From Carnegiea gigantea (lineage: Eukaryota; Streptophyta; Magnoliopsida; Caryophyllales; Cactaceae): 64,000 bases of DNA. Positions 1 through 12,217 of the stretch are shown in pieces. The notes beneath the pieces were generated by a model. It ran no database searches, had not been told where the DNA came from, and saw only the letters and a program-made list of their open reading frames with translations. The first letter of the stretch is position 1. Every line of letters begins with the position of its first letter. The stretch is from contig JAKOGI010000433.1 of NCBI GenBank assembly GCA_029747015.1, positions 30,001 to 94,000 of the forward strand, in the 5' to 3' direction. Both the position numbers and the translations under genes were made by a program.

Positions 1-1
1 G

Positions 2-1577
2 AGCATTGCCATTACTCTCTATAAGTTGGAGACGATATTTCCTTCAGGCTTTTTCAATGTGATGGAGCACTTACCAGTACACTTGGAAGAAGAGGCACTC
101 TTTGGTGGTCCTATGCAGTATCGATGGATGTATCCATTTGAGAGGTAAAATAAATTATATTTGATGAAAATGGATTTAAACAACTAAACTACGCAATCAC
201 TTACAAGTCATTGGTTAATATTATTTTTTAAGTACTTCGGTTATTTAAAGAAAAAGATAAAACAACTGTATCCTAAAGTTCAATTATAGAAGCTTACTAT
301 AGGTGTCGAATAAACGAGGATGGCGATGAACATAATAACCATGTCCCAACTCTATATGTGTTTGAGCTACAGGGAACCGCTATTGGGAAGGAAAGATCAA
401 GGTATCTCACAGATGCTGAATATATTACTCCTACTCATCTTCACGTACTATTAAATTGTGATGAAGTTAAGCCTTATATTGGGTGAGTGCTACCTTTCAA
501 CAACAGAAGTTGCAATTTAGTCTATGCTAAAAAAAAAATTGTACATTTACAATGTGTACAAAATGTCGCAGAATTTTCACAGAACAAATTCGAACTGCAC
601 ATGCTAATATTAGTGATGATGATGTTGATACCATCATTGAAACTCATTTTGCATATTGGATTAGTCAAGATGCAAGTAATTGAACTTATTCACTAAAATT
701 ATTTAGGCACAATTACATGCATTGTATTAACCAAAACCACATCCTCTATCACCTCAGGAACATTACATTCAACTATTCAACAATCACAAACATTTGTTCT
801 TGACACAATTGGCCATGAAGCCTAATAGATATGTGTCAACATGGACTGCATATAGAGTTAATTGATTTAAATTCCACACAGAAGCGCACAGTGTTCGGAA
901 GAAAATGTACAATTGTGGTGTTGGTCTATTTGGGACAAGAGAAGGTGGTATTGAAAACAATTATTATTGCGTACTTAAAGATATTATAAAAATTGAGTAT
1001 GTAGGTGAACTACTTAAAAGATGTGCACTATTCAGTTGTGAGTGGTTTAATCGTACATTGAATTGTGGACACGATCTCATAAACTAAGCAACTTATTGAG
1101 GTTTATCACACAAGAAGGTGCAGAAAGTACGATCTATTCTTCCTTCCAAACACTGCATCACAAGTGTACTTCATGTCACATCCAGATCAGTCAAGGAATA
1201 GGGTCAATTGGCTTGTTATCATATCAACCAAACCAAGAGCAAGAATGGATACGCAATACACTCTACCCATTGCTTACCAACAAACAGGATGACGACACTC
1301 GTTGAATGTGTGAATGATGTTATTCTTACATTATTAGTGGATAAAAGTGCACCACCGAAAGAAGTTAATGATGATATGAGGTTTTCATTTATTCAGGTAA
1401 ATGATGACATAGATAAGGTAGAAGAGGATGAGAGTGATGAAGAGGGTGAGTGAGATGATAGGAACAAAACAAAAGAAGAAGAAGGAGATCGACTTACATT
1501 TATATGATGATGATGCCGACAACGATGATGAGATTGATGATAAGGTTGGGGGTGGGGAAGATAATGCAGACAATTAA
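2..1577 (+). pseudogene. CACTA transposase (TNP2-like TPase) C-terminal half, broken
   Basis: Residues encoded at 2-148 (key motif EHLPVHLEEEALFGGPMQYR) match the DUF4218 domain of plant En/Spm TPases. About 289-482 continues it, with FELQGTAIGKERSRYLTDAEY. Pieces at about 559-674 and 759-865 continue in other frames. About 872-1300 is the DUF4216 domain: YNCGVGLFGTREGG, then YVGELLKRCALFSCEWFN, then HPDQSRNRVNWLV. The end (1330-1577) is a run of Asp/Glu codons, as in intact TPases. Segments are separated by short introns and by at least four frameshifts or stops, so no functional protein is made. The catalytic N-terminal half is outside the window. Confidence 0.85.
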
Positions 1578-1759
1578 ATGCTTATGAATTGTTATATATT
1601 TCAGTGCTTACCGTCATTGTAATACAAATGTATATTAATGTACTTTTATTATATGTGTCAATTTTGAAACTTGATGTTCCAACTATTATGGTGTGTGACT
1701 AAATTGTTGATCTGTATAATTGTTATTTGTGCTTGTATTTGTTGACAACTATTTCAGGT

Positions 1760-3602
1760 ATGGATTCCACTCTCTGTCGAGGTAAGTCCTCTACTCGAGG
1801 TCGAGGAAGAGGGAGGAAGAGCTCCAGCACCCAACCCAGTGCAATGGACATTGATTCACCTTATTCCCGAACAACTCACACGGTAGGTGCTCTAGGAACA
1901 ATCCCCACTCAATTTGTGGCAGTTCATGTGGGGTCTTTCACTCCCCATACCCCATATATCCCTCATCAGACATTCATTTCCCAACAATTTGCATATAACA
2001 TACCAACCAGCACCCCTATTTTCAACACTGTCAACCCTACTCCCCAACCTATCGACTCTAACTCTAACCAGTCCCAGCAAAACATTGGAACTAGAGATCA
2101 TGAAACATAGTTTAGTCGTGGGAGCACTCTACCAAAGACATATTGTGCCAAATGGTAATGGGTAAGTAGTAAAATAGTTATGTGTTTTGTACTAAAAGTA
2201 TTTTTGCCTAATGTCATGTTAATTGGATGTTTTTGGTTGAAATAGGTTTTCCTCCAAACGAAGGTGTTGTTGGAAGGATTTTCTCAAATCTTCCAAAGCA
2301 AATATAATTCCCCTTGGCTTCTTAGGGTAAAGTGCCTAGAGAAGTTAGAGATTTTTCGAATAGTTTAAGGTAACTACAGGTATTACATATTAACACTTCG
2401 TATGTACTTGATTCATTATTATGATATTATTTCATGTATTTGTTGTTTTCTTATGTGCAGAAGTGGTTCACTTGGGATTCTATCCATGAGGATGGCATAA
2501 GGAAAAATTTTAAAAACAGAGGCAATGCACGTTTGAGGGACTTCCTTGGTAAGGCAAGGAAGTACAACAAGCAGCCTGCATGGCTCAGTGATGAGCAATG
2601 GAGATGACTCCAGCAACATTGGGCAAATGAATCGTACAAAAAATTATGTGAAAAGCCCAAAAAAAGGGCTTGGTGACCTAACTAGTCTTGGACCATCTCT
2701 TCACAGCTGTGGCTCGACCCCTATGTATGGGCGTAGGAGGCATCTGATAACTAATTATACGTCTTACAACTTCTTCTAGTTATTTGATTGATTATGGTGG
2801 TTAACGTGGTTTTCTGAATTTATTTGACATGTAGAGGGAACAACTTGGGACAAAGCCAACAATTGTTGAGTTATATGCCTGCACTCACAAACTTCATGGC
2901 AAAGCGGATGGACCTTGGGTGGGTAAGAAATCACAACAAACATACATAAGTTATTTTCGATGGTCAAACTTAATTAGTGTTCATACACTTTTATTAAGTA
3001 TGATAAATTTGATTTTTTGCAAATGTTGTGATATCATAGGAATCTTTTGAACAAGAATTTCAGAACATCATCAACTCTCAAGGGACCTCAGATGGCAGTT
3101 CCTAAGATCCATCTCAATCTCTTTCAAATCCAAATGAGTTGTGGATGAAGGCCTACGCGAACAAAAGGGTCGTATTTACGGTATTGGAGATAAGGTCGTC
3201 AATATTAGGGAGTCCTCCTACTTCAGTCCCTCTCAATGAGCCGGAACATTAAATTTAAACACTATTTGTATTTGAGTCATTAATAGAAAAATTGTGCACA
3301 ACGTCACTTTAGGCTGAGTTAAGTTATTGTCACTAATGCATACTTTATATACATAGTTTTCTGCAGGTACAGGTCAGGTGTCATCCCAGCAGTAGTTGAA
3401 CGATTTAGATGGGTCCAACCAAATTATGAGCCAACAAATGACGAGTATGAATCAGAAGATAGTGGCTTTTTTCCAAATGCAACAAGCTTCTGGTTTGGGC
3501 TCCCAACCTCCCTTCACTAACCCCCAACAACATGCTGAAGAGAACAAGGATAAGAATGAGGATGAGGATAAAGAGTATGATGACACTCACTCCGATGATT
3601 GA
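1760..3602 (+). pseudogene. CACTA second ORF (Ptta/En/Spm, Transposase_24-like), broken
   Basis: The start at 1760 gives MDSTLCRGKSSTRGRGRGRK, a basic Gly/Arg-rich N-terminus followed by a Pro/Thr/Ser-rich region to a stop at 2110. Further pieces in shifted frames are about 2250-2330 (FPPNEGVVGRIFSNLPKQ), 2461-2720 (KWFTWDSIHEDGIRKNF, then LRDFLGKARKYN), 2836-2929 (THKLHGKADGPWV), 3040-3240 (NELWMKAYANKRG) and 3367-3602, ending in an acidic tail. The order and motifs match the plant Ptta/En/Spm transposase-associated protein found downstream of TPase in CACTA elements. Several frameshifts and stops are present, so only remnants of the product survive. Confidence 0.75.
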
Positions 3603-3644
3603 CCCCTGACTTGCTTTCCTCTTCTCTCTCGATTCCTTGCTTAT

Positions 3645-3671
3645 CTATATATAGATATAGATATATATATA

Positions 3672-3732
<61 letters not shown>
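3645..3732. repeat. (AT)n then (GT)n microsatellite
   Basis: A short AT run (3645-3672) is followed by about 28 uninterrupted GT units. It lies in the 3' region of the CACTA element just after the second ORF. No function is evident. Confidence 0.95.
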
Positions 3733-4008
3733 ATTTCTATATCTGTTTTACTCTCTTGACCATGATTTGTTAAGTACACTTATATTTTCAAGTATATATT
3801 GTATGAATTTGTGATGAATTGTGATGAGACACTTGAAAGTATTTGGTTTGTATGTGATGGTTGGCTTTGTTGTTGGTTGAGATTTGTTGGAAGCGCTTCC
3901 AGTGAAGCATTGGTATTAAGGGGGTTATCCTCGATGTTCTTGTAAGAAATGAATTGCATTTGTAATTTAGAGCAGTTGCGTAAACAAAAATTTTATTTAA
4001 AAAAGGAG

Positions 4009-4303
4009 GAAAATAGCGACAGCAAAGCGACGGAAAGTCTGCTGTGGGCCAGTTTTTTTTTTTTTTTGGAAAACCTGATGTGGCGATAGAATCTTTAATC
4101 TGTTGCCATCAACGATGGAATTTCCGTTGCTTATTTCATCGCTAATGGCGACGGAATGAAGATTCTGTTGCCTATTTGCACATCTTTCCTTCCCGTCATC
4201 CCTACTTATTTATCGCCAATTCCGTCGCTAAGTTCAAAATTTCATTGCTAAATTGCATTTTTCCGTCATTGATTCTGTCGCTGAATGGCCTTTTCTTGTA
4301 ATG
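4009..4303 (+). repeat. CACTA subterminal repeat region and 3' terminus
   Basis: Roughly ten copies of a short motif, GCGACGGAA or TTCCGTCGC with small variants, occur in both orientations and lead to the terminal TTTTCTTGTAATG. Arrays of this kind bind the element's accessory protein in characterised CACTA transposons; binding here is inferred by analogy only. Confidence 0.7.
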
Positions 4304-4463
4304 GTGCTAGAGGCCATGTAACAAATATACAGAGATTGCACCCATACCTCATGAAATCAATCCAAATCAAATTTGTCCGTATTTCTTGTCTTATTTATTT
4401 ATACTTGAAATTTGTAGTTACACCATGAAAGGATAGCTCGCTTAAGTGCGGAGTACAACACCT

Positions 4464-4605
4464 AGACCTGGCAAAACTGGCCCGATACTCAGAACTCGAA
4501 CTGAACGACCTATACCCATATCTGACCCGATATCCGAAATCGGCTTACCTGAAAGTGGACCCGAAACCCAAGTTGATCCAAACCGAACCATATCTGACCC
4601 GAAAT
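4464..4605 (+). mobile_element. hAT-like terminal segment (one end only)
   Basis: The stretch begins TAGACCTGGCAAAACTGG and continues with repeated CCGA/ACCCGA words, the composition typical of one end of plant hAT elements. No matching inverted end or 8-bp duplication was found nearby, so this is either a fragment or a coincidence of composition. Confidence 0.35.
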
Positions 4606-5671
4606 TTTTTACAAAGTTGCTTATTTATGCGAAATTACAAAGTTGATGCAGTTGATTCAAATTTCAGAAGAATATATTGCAAAAAATGCAAAATTGCTTT
4701 TGTTAAGTTTGCAAACCATCATGAGTCCTCAGCAAAGACTAGTAGGAAATTTAAGAAACCCTTTTGCTAAAGAGTTCTTTACAATAAGTTCTTCTAACAA
4801 GCCCACCTCAGCTACTTTATTTGGCAATCTCTCCCCCTAATGCAAAAAAAATTAAAAAAAAAACCCACAGAAAACAAAGAAAATGGTAACTCAACAAACA
4901 TATTTTTGCCTTCAAAGAGTAGCTTCCATGCTAGCATTTTAGGCAGAGGACTCCTCTCCAAGACACACGATCTCATACCTTCATATTGGTGTGTGGCAGT
5001 TTTTTTTTTTTTTTGGGAGAGGGGAGCCCACATCCGAAAGCCATTGAAACAAGGAAAATACTTGGCAATATCGGCATACTTTCAGCAAGTGCTGGCTCAC
5101 TTGACCTTCCAAACACATCACTTACAATGCATTGACATCTGAAATAGCGACCGATATCTTCAAAACGTAATCTATAAGAACATAAGCACAAGATAACATA
5201 TCCGAGGACTTCTCATTCCCAGATTCAGAAGAATAATACCTACAGTAGATCTTTTGTCATGTCAAAGGTGGACAGAAGACACATTACAGGAAAATAGTCA
5301 TTGATGACATCCCCTTGGTATCATATTAATATAACTTGTTGATTACCCCCCCCTCAAAATGATGCATTATATGGATTACACACTATTTTTATGGATCTTG
5401 ACAAATCATTTGATAAGACTCCCCCAAAGGCATTTGAAGGATGCTTATAGAGTAGAGACAAAATATATTCCACTTATGCATATAAGAGGCAATAAGGATA
5501 TGTACTAAGGAGGTAACATACATATTATGACAACTGCTTGGGGGGAGAGGAAGGATAGAGATGACCTTCCTATCTATCGATGTTGAGATGCAACATGATC
5601 TGCTTTAAGCCCTCACCTCTTCGCGATCATCATGGATCCATTAACTATGGGGATACAGGTGATAAAGGATC

Positions 5672-5879
5672 TAAACAATTGTAATTAATCTAACTATCTA
5701 AGTAACTAAACGTTAAATAATTGAAAATTTGATAAACAAAAGCCAAAATCAACACAAATTTAAGCAATGAACAACACATACAATTATATTTGACAAATGA
5801 TTTAAACAATTAAAATTAATCTAACTATCTAAGTAATTAAATGGTAAATAATTGAAAATTTGACAAAATAAAAGCCAAA
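5672..5879 (+). repeat. Direct repeat pair, about 76 bp, 131 bp apart
   Basis: Copy 1 (5672-5746) and copy 2 (5803-5879) share long identical words such as TTAATCTAACTATCTAAGTA and GGTAAATAATTGAAAATTTG-like sequence with few differences. This is a local duplication in AT-rich DNA with no evident role. Confidence 0.8.
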
Positions 5880-7689
5880 TTACAAGTAAATACTTAGAAT
5901 TAGATCTAGGGTTTGTACCTTACATTTACCAGTGGAGCAGGGCACGACTGAGTGGGCGATGGAGGGGCAGGTTGAGGGAGTCTACCAGCTACCACGACTG
6001 CTGGCATCGTGGGCCGTGGTGGTGGGCGACTAGGCGTGGCAATGTGGGGCGGGCGATTGGAGGGTGTGTGGTTCCTCTATGAGTATTGATGGGAATGAGG
6101 GCCTAAGAGGGTACGGGGGTGTAGGCGTGTAGCATCGTCTTGGAGGAGACTACTAAACTCTCATTCCTTTTCTTTTTTGTAAAATTCAATGGTCTTTTGG
6201 CTGCTTAACTTAAAATACATTTTGAAAATTTTTTTAAAATGGCTACCACACTTAATATCCATGCTAAGTTTGCCTCATTCACGAGATACAAATCTCCATG
6301 TCTAATACGCGTGAACATACCTTAATTGGTTACTACCACTCTTATGAGAGTGGTTATATTTTTCATTACTTATTATGTGTGGGGATAATTTCAAGCTCTC
6401 ATTTTTACTTGTTTTCCCGCTACACGTAACCATGTGTGGTTAAATAAGAAAGGAAGCATGGTAACTTTTTTGTTGTGTAAAGGGATAGAGTTTACTTAAG
6501 GGTAATAAGCACCAAATTAGTTTAACCAACAAATGGTGGAAGATAATTTTGTTTTAATCAACAATAAAAGAAACAATTTATTCAAACATAAGAAGAAATT
6601 AACTTAATTAAAAAATAAAGACAAAAAAAAGAGAACTAAATTCAAGAACACAAACTTGAAAAGTCATAAAAAAAAATTGTTGCCAGAAGGAGTCTAACTA
6701 AAGCTACGCGCCTTAACACACATGACCCTCACCACTGTGTTGTACAAGAGTCTAATTAGTGGTTGAAGCGCTGAATTTAAATAAAATAACTGCCAGCAGC
6801 ATAACATGCATGCATGTTACATATTTCTATGATGATCTAACTTTGCACTAGCTTTATTAAAAATAAATAATATACAGAAAAAGAGGGGAGATAGTAGTGA
6901 ATCATTCCAAATGTTCGTGCATTATATACAATTCATATTGAAAGAAATTACTTAACTTTTTTCCTTTTCTTTTCAATTGGCTAAAATACTGTTGCGCACT
7001 TCTTTTTCGAATGAGTAGATTGGTATTAGCGAAGATGGACACAAACAGAAGAAGTGCGTGGCAGTTTTAGTACAAACACCAGCTACACTAAACAAATAAG
7101 AAGAGCAATAATTGAATCTTGAAAAGGTTCTTTTCCTAAATGGCATATGAGTACAACCCGTGGTCAGTAAGAGCATCTCCAGCTTGAATTCTAGTTTGTG
7201 AAACTCAAGCCTACCACATCAGTAAAAATTTCACTTTTTTGGAACTTACATTCTATCACTTTTTCAACCAATGGAAGTTATTCCCAGATAATTGAATTAA
7301 ATAATTTCCATGAAGCCCACAATTAAACAAGCCCACCATTAAACATATTTTATTACTTTATTCTTTTAGTTTTTTGTCTATATTTTATGTTTATAACTTG
7401 TATAAATATCTATTATTTTTCAACAAAGGAATATTTATTTTATTTACCAAAAAATGTATTATTTTATTTAAAATACCCTAAAAGTTGATCACTTAATTTT
7501 TGCTGGTTGAACATGTTAAATAGTATTATGTTTTTGTGGTTGCATGAGAGAATGAAGATAAAATAGAAAATACAATTCAATAATGCAATATGAAGGTTCG
7601 ACATAAAAAAATACAATAAGAAAGGCATAACAATGGAAAAAAATACAATACTAGGATTGGCAAAAGATCACAACGCAAAAGATTAAAAA

Positions 7690-8965
7690 AACGCATAATA
7701 ATTACAATTGTGATCTTTGTCATATGAATTATCGTATCCATATTTCTTGAGTCATGAACTTGTGCCACTCTATGAAGGTAGGCTGCATGCCACAGCTGAT
7801 GGTCTCGTCGGATATTAGGCTACTGTGTGTTGTCCTCCATATCATTATAGTCATAAGCAAGGTCATATGACTCACGTTCATCCTCAATGATTATGTTGTA
7901 GAGTATAACACATTCCTTAATCATCATACCCAATTCAGCCTTTCCCATGAAGCCAAAGTGAGCTTATAGAATCCAAAATGCTCTCTTCACATCCATCCTG
8001 GCAGGCTCTTGATGTTCGGTGAATAATTTGGCCTTCAGTCGTTAAGGAAGGGGATAGTTTGATGAAGACAGTCCATCTTGGTTAAGTAACATCGGATAAG
8101 AAGTATCCAATATTGTACTGGCGACCATTTATAGCATATTTACATTTTGGAGCCCACCCTAATGCAATTGTTAGAAAATTGCTAAAAGGTACTTCTTGGG
8201 CACCTAAAGAAGGCATGCCATGTCAAAAGGTCATAGGAAGCAATCACTTCAAGAGTCAAGGTGGGACTCTATATGTACCTTTTGCAAACACTCCTCTCCA
8301 ACCCAATGAACAGTTCTTATAATTTTAGTTATACAGTCAATACTTCCTAACATATTGACAAAATCTTATGCTTCTGCCACTTGGATTAGATGATCAATAT
8401 CAACTTAAGTACTCTTCCTTGGACACTTGAATGACCCTGGTAGCAAACGTTTTTATGCACTCTATAGCCGTGCTTCCACTAATTTTTAAGTATTCATCGG
8501 CAGAATTTGCTGATATACCATAAGCTAACATTCGAATGGCTGCAGTGCACTTGGTGAGCGACAACAACCACCACCTACCAAGACCATCGTACGTCAATGG
8601 GAAGTACTCAAAATGACTCCCAAGGGTGTAAACTATATGAAGGAACTAGTGCTTTTGTATCCAAAATCTATGCTGAAAATGGGTTTTCTTGTAGATTGAG
8701 TCTTTAGTAAGTAGAGACAATCGTGTACTTCTTCTCGATCTCTTCTTATAAATCTTTTCTTCTATCTTGGTCTTTGTGATGATGATGAAGCACTCATCTC
8801 TTGTTTAGCATGTCTAATCTTCATAACTAACTCTAATGTCTTCACGCCAGTTCCATTGTTTAGAATAGTTTCGAACGGTGTATCATTACTAGATTCTTCT
8901 AGTATGAAGCTCAAGCCATTTGATGATGATGATGATGAAATAGATGAGGAGAATGAATCGCTCAT
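7690..8965 (-). pseudogene. PIF/Harbinger transposase (HARBI1/ALP1-like DDE), broken
   Basis: The start codon at 8965 gives MSDSFSSSISSSSSSNG, the Ser-rich N-terminus usual for these proteins. After a stop at 8762 the reading continues with IRRDREEVHDCLY, then LTKCTAAIRMLAYGISANSA and ADEYLKISGSTAIECIKTFA (8597-8403). Next come a GSIDCI remnant around the first catalytic Asp, VIASYDLF, a YFLSDVTYPRW-like segment, and KECVILYNIIIEDER. Order and motifs match plant HARBI1-like nucleases. At least six frameshifts or stops make it non-functional. Compared with the copy at 49383-50750 it is more decayed, and the second catalytic Asp region is unrecognisable. Confidence 0.8.
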
Positions 8966-9239
8966 TGTGGAATACCTGTGCATATAAAAATAAATTTGCA
9001 AATGTAAGTAAACTTTAGAATTATATATATATAAATTTTCAAAAATTATGTAAACTTTAACATTTTGAATTAATATCATGTAAATTGTACACTTAATTAT
9101 AGTAATGTTCAACACATGAACTTAAAAATAAATATTTCACCACACAAATTAAAGAGGCTCCATTGCGACAAAAATTTCTAAAAACAAAAATACGTAAGCA
9201 TAACATACCAAACATTTTCTTTAACTACAACATAAGTTT

Positions 9240-10348
9240 CAATCTAAACGTGTGCCACAATCATATGAGAATGGTGTTTGGCAATAGCGACTCCTAATTT
9301 CTTCTTGAATGGGATCATATTGAGATTGTTCCTCATCACACATCTCGGCATTATTCATTTTCAAAATCCTATCCGATACTATACTATTCTCTACAGTTAT
9401 TGTCCATAAGGTTGATAGCTATTTGGTTATTAGATCCAACACTGGGTCATTAACTTTCTCCTTCGCCTTTCTCTTAGTGACTTTTGGGGCGGATAAGTCC
9501 ACCAACTTCTTCCGTTGGTGCGTCTTCACTGGCTGGGGTTGCTAGGGTGCCGAGGGTGCTGGGGGTGCCGGGTGTGTCGCTCTTAGAGAATGCCCCCACC
9601 TTATTTATCCTCAATCGTTGGAAGATGCTAGATTGATCGCAGAAGGTCTCTCATTTGGGTTAGTCCTTCAATAGTACACACCAATCCATGAGGTCAAAGA
9701 ATTTGCCCACCATAAGAACATGCAAATCTTGGGTGCTCTAAATAATGGCTTCCTCATTCGCCTCACTTTGGTTCTCCAGGTATGCCTAAGTCATACAAGT
9801 GCACCACTTGGACACAAATGGAGCTGCCCGGTTCCAATGGACATTGAGAACCTTTCTCGTTCTCTTTTGAGCTCCAGTGCGAGCATATTGGTTATAGGCG
9901 TAGGTGACTCGACCTTAGTCCAAAACCCCGCTTTCTTTTGACTCATCCCGGTGAGGGTTTGTGCTTACATTTATCCATGACTTCACCAAGTGGCAATCCT
10001 AGTCCAATGTCCACTTAGGGGCCACTACGTCAGGCACATTATTGATGGGGTTGTTACTGTTGGGTGGAGAAGGAAGAGCTAATGAAGCCGTATGATGAGG
10101 TTGTGGCGGGTGATATGGAGGGGGCATTGACACATAGTTAAAACTTGGGATTTGAGGAATATTGTGGCTTTGTAGTGGGGCATTTTATCGTGGTAGTGGG
10201 GCTTTCTGTGGTGGTAGGTAATGTTGGGAGTAATGTGGGGGGTATTGTTGAGAACAATGAAGGGAGTTTTGTGGTGTTGGGTAATGTTGCCACTTTGGGG
10301 AGCACGGAGAAAGGTTTGAATTATTCTTAGATTCCCATTGTGAATCAT
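9240..10348 (-). pseudogene. PIF/Harbinger ORF1 (Myb/NAM-associated type), broken
   Basis: The N-terminus (about 10348-10080) is rich in Asn, Gln, His and Pro, with repeated SQQYPPHYSQHY-like words. Around 9990-9930 is LVKSWINVSTNPHRDES, the Myb/trihelix-like start typical of Harbinger ORF1 proteins. A DLMDWCVLLKD-PK motif follows near 9690-9660, matching the conserved central CW-LKD-PKW block. After it come a Pro-rich stretch and the Lys-rich segment APKVTKRKAKEKV. Frameshifts and stops occur throughout. ORF1 proteins bind the element ends and assist the transposase in characterised elements; that role is inherited knowledge of the family. Confidence 0.7.
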
Positions 10349-10359
10349 CCCCGGTTAGT

Positions 10360-11805
10360 AATTACATAAACAATTTTGGGTCAGTAGGATCCATTTATGT
10401 TTACAACTACATGTAATGAATAATTTTTTATTTTAAATTTTAATTTGTAAACTTCATATAAAGTTCAAGTAATATTCAAATTGTAATTCACAAATTAACC
10501 ATGTAATATCAAGAAAATAACCAATTACATTCTAACAACTTAACTTGAGTTCAAAATAATTTAAAATTTGAAATTCTAACATTTATTAATTGTAATTAAA
10601 TTCCATATATTTGATTCATATTTAAATTCCAACTACTTTTAACAAATTTTAAAACCGACTTTATTTATATGTCAAATTTTCAATTTGTAAATTTGTAACA
10701 TAATCAAATTTATAACTTCACCTTAAATTAAACATGTAATTTCACATGTAACAAGTAATTAATTTTTGATTTTAACTCAAGCATAATATATTCTAACTTA
10801 ACCTAAGCTCAAAATAATTTAACAATTGCAATTCTAACTTTTCTTAAATTGAACTTACAAATTAAATATGTAAAATTCATATTTACAAATTGTTAATTTC
10901 AAATATATAATTTCTAATTTCAATTTAATACACCCATGTAAATTAAATTCCAACTCATAAACCTTATAAATTATAAATTAAAGAATAGACATCATAACAC
11001 TTTTCCATTCTAAATATTCATATTTTGTACGTAATAATCAAATTTCAACTTATCCAAATTTCAAAATAGTAAATTTCACATATTTAATTTCTAATTTCAC
11101 TTTAAATTATACATGTATGACATATATTGCTAACCATATAAACATATTACCTAAGCCTATAAAGATAAATTTCTAGCTTCTTTTCAAATTAAACATGTAA
11201 ATAACCAAACATTGTAATCATGTAATTAATGAATTTACATTACACTCATTCAATGTTCAAAATTATAAATTTCACATATTTAATTTGTAGGTTTAATTAA
11301 GCTGCACATGTATGAACATATTATCTAAGATTATAAACATAAACTTCTAACATCTTTTCTAGTTAAACATGTAAATTTTTACAAAATGTATTAACTTCTA
11401 GAACATATAGACATTTTAATTAAACATATAAACATGTGTCACATGTATCCAACAATTAAATTCAACACCACAATTGAAACATACAAATCAAACATATTAG
11501 CTTTAATAATTAACTTAAGCATACTCACTTTTAAACATTTTAAATTCTACCAATTTAAAAAGTATTCAAATAATTTCATATTAAGCATAACATCTGATCA
11601 ATGGTAAATATGTAAAACAAAAATTTGGAATTTCTTACAACTTTCCTTCACTTCACTTTTATCTTAATTCTTCAACTATACACCTCCAAAACATCTCTAA
11701 CAATAAAACCATAAAACAAAAATTATTAGTTCAAATACATAACTCAAAATATTAATTTAAATTAAAAATATAAACATAGCTAAATAATAATTATCATTTA
11801 CTTAC
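10360..11805 (-). other. Putative 5'UTR intron of Harbinger element 1
   Basis: This is very AT-rich DNA between the GTAAGT donor (11805 on the - strand) and the ORF1 start. Words such as AAATTAAACATGTAA and TTTAATTTCTAATTTCA recur many times. No coding potential is seen. The acceptor was not fixed. Confidence 0.5.
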
Positions 11806-11929
11806 CCAATTCTTTTCTCTTCACTTTCTTTCAATTCTCACAACACTCAAAATTACAACAACAATGAGAGAATTTCAAATTGAGAGTGAGAGTAAATTTG
11901 GGATGAGCTTCTCACATTTGATGTTTGGC

Positions 11930-11936
11930 ATTTATA
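11930..11936 (-). promoter_or_regulatory. TATA box of Harbinger element 1
   Basis: TATAAAT on the - strand lies upstream of a CT/GA-rich leader and a GTAAGT splice donor at 11805, giving TATA box, leader and 5'UTR intron ahead of ORF1. The same arrangement is seen in Harbinger element 2. Confidence 0.6.
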
Positions 11937-12217
11937 GATAAATTTAGCAAACAAAAAAAATGCTGCCAATATAGCCATTGGGGTGCATTGCTTCTAATGG
12001 CTATATTTGATCCAAAGTACAACACACAATTTGCCCAATCCAATGGTCATCAGGTGTTTTCTTCTTTTATCACCTGCCCCAAAATGTGTTGCATGCTTCA
12101 TTTCACCTAAGTAAAACGCAACGTTTTGGACCAACTACCCAAAAAAAAAACCCCAACGGGACAGAATGTACATGTGTTCCGCCATGCGTGTCTGGGCCCC
12201 GTTTCGTCCACTGGTAG

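Larger units (their letters stand above)
1..4303 (+). mobile_element. CACTA (En/Spm) DNA transposon, 3' portion, decayed
   Basis: The element runs in from the left edge. Reading rightwards it carries TPase (TNP2-like) remnants, then a second ORF of the Ptta/En/Spm type, then about 290 bp of subterminal repeats (4009-4290) with many copies of GCGACGGAA or its complement, and a terminus TTTTCTTGTAATG at 4291-4303. CACTA elements end in TTTTCTTGTAGTG, the complement of CACTACAAGAAAA; this copy differs at one base. The 5' end lies outside the window, so the 3-bp target duplication cannot be tested. Both genes carry frameshifts and stops, so the copy is inactive. Gene order and orientation fit the superfamily. 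Confidence 0.85.
4304..7170. other. Unassigned intergenic stretch
   Basis: No gene is recognised. It contains a hAT-end-like segment (about 4464-4605), a duplicated AT-rich block (5672-5746 and 5803-5879) and a GC-rich tract (about 5925-6145). Open frames here are short and show no family motifs. The right boundary is the terminal repeat of the Harbinger element. Confidence 0.5.
7171..12117 (-). mobile_element. PIF/Harbinger element 1 (two-gene, decayed)
   Basis: The left end reads TAA then GAGCATCTCCAGC (7168-7183), the usual 3-bp target and terminal motif of plant PIF/Harbinger transposons. On the - strand the element carries a promoter with TATA box (11930-11936), a 5'UTR intron starting at 11805 with donor GTAAGT, ORF1 (about 10348-9240) and a DDE transposase (8965 to about 7690). 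Both ORFs are broken. The right terminal repeat could not be found, so the 12117 boundary is approximate; the end may have decayed or been lost. Gene order (ORF1, then transposase) and the 5'UTR intron match element 2 at 44903-51489. Confidence 0.8.

Noticed and set aside
8113..8322. 69-codon + strand open frame
   Set aside because: Antisense shadow of the Harbinger transposase pseudogene on the - strand.
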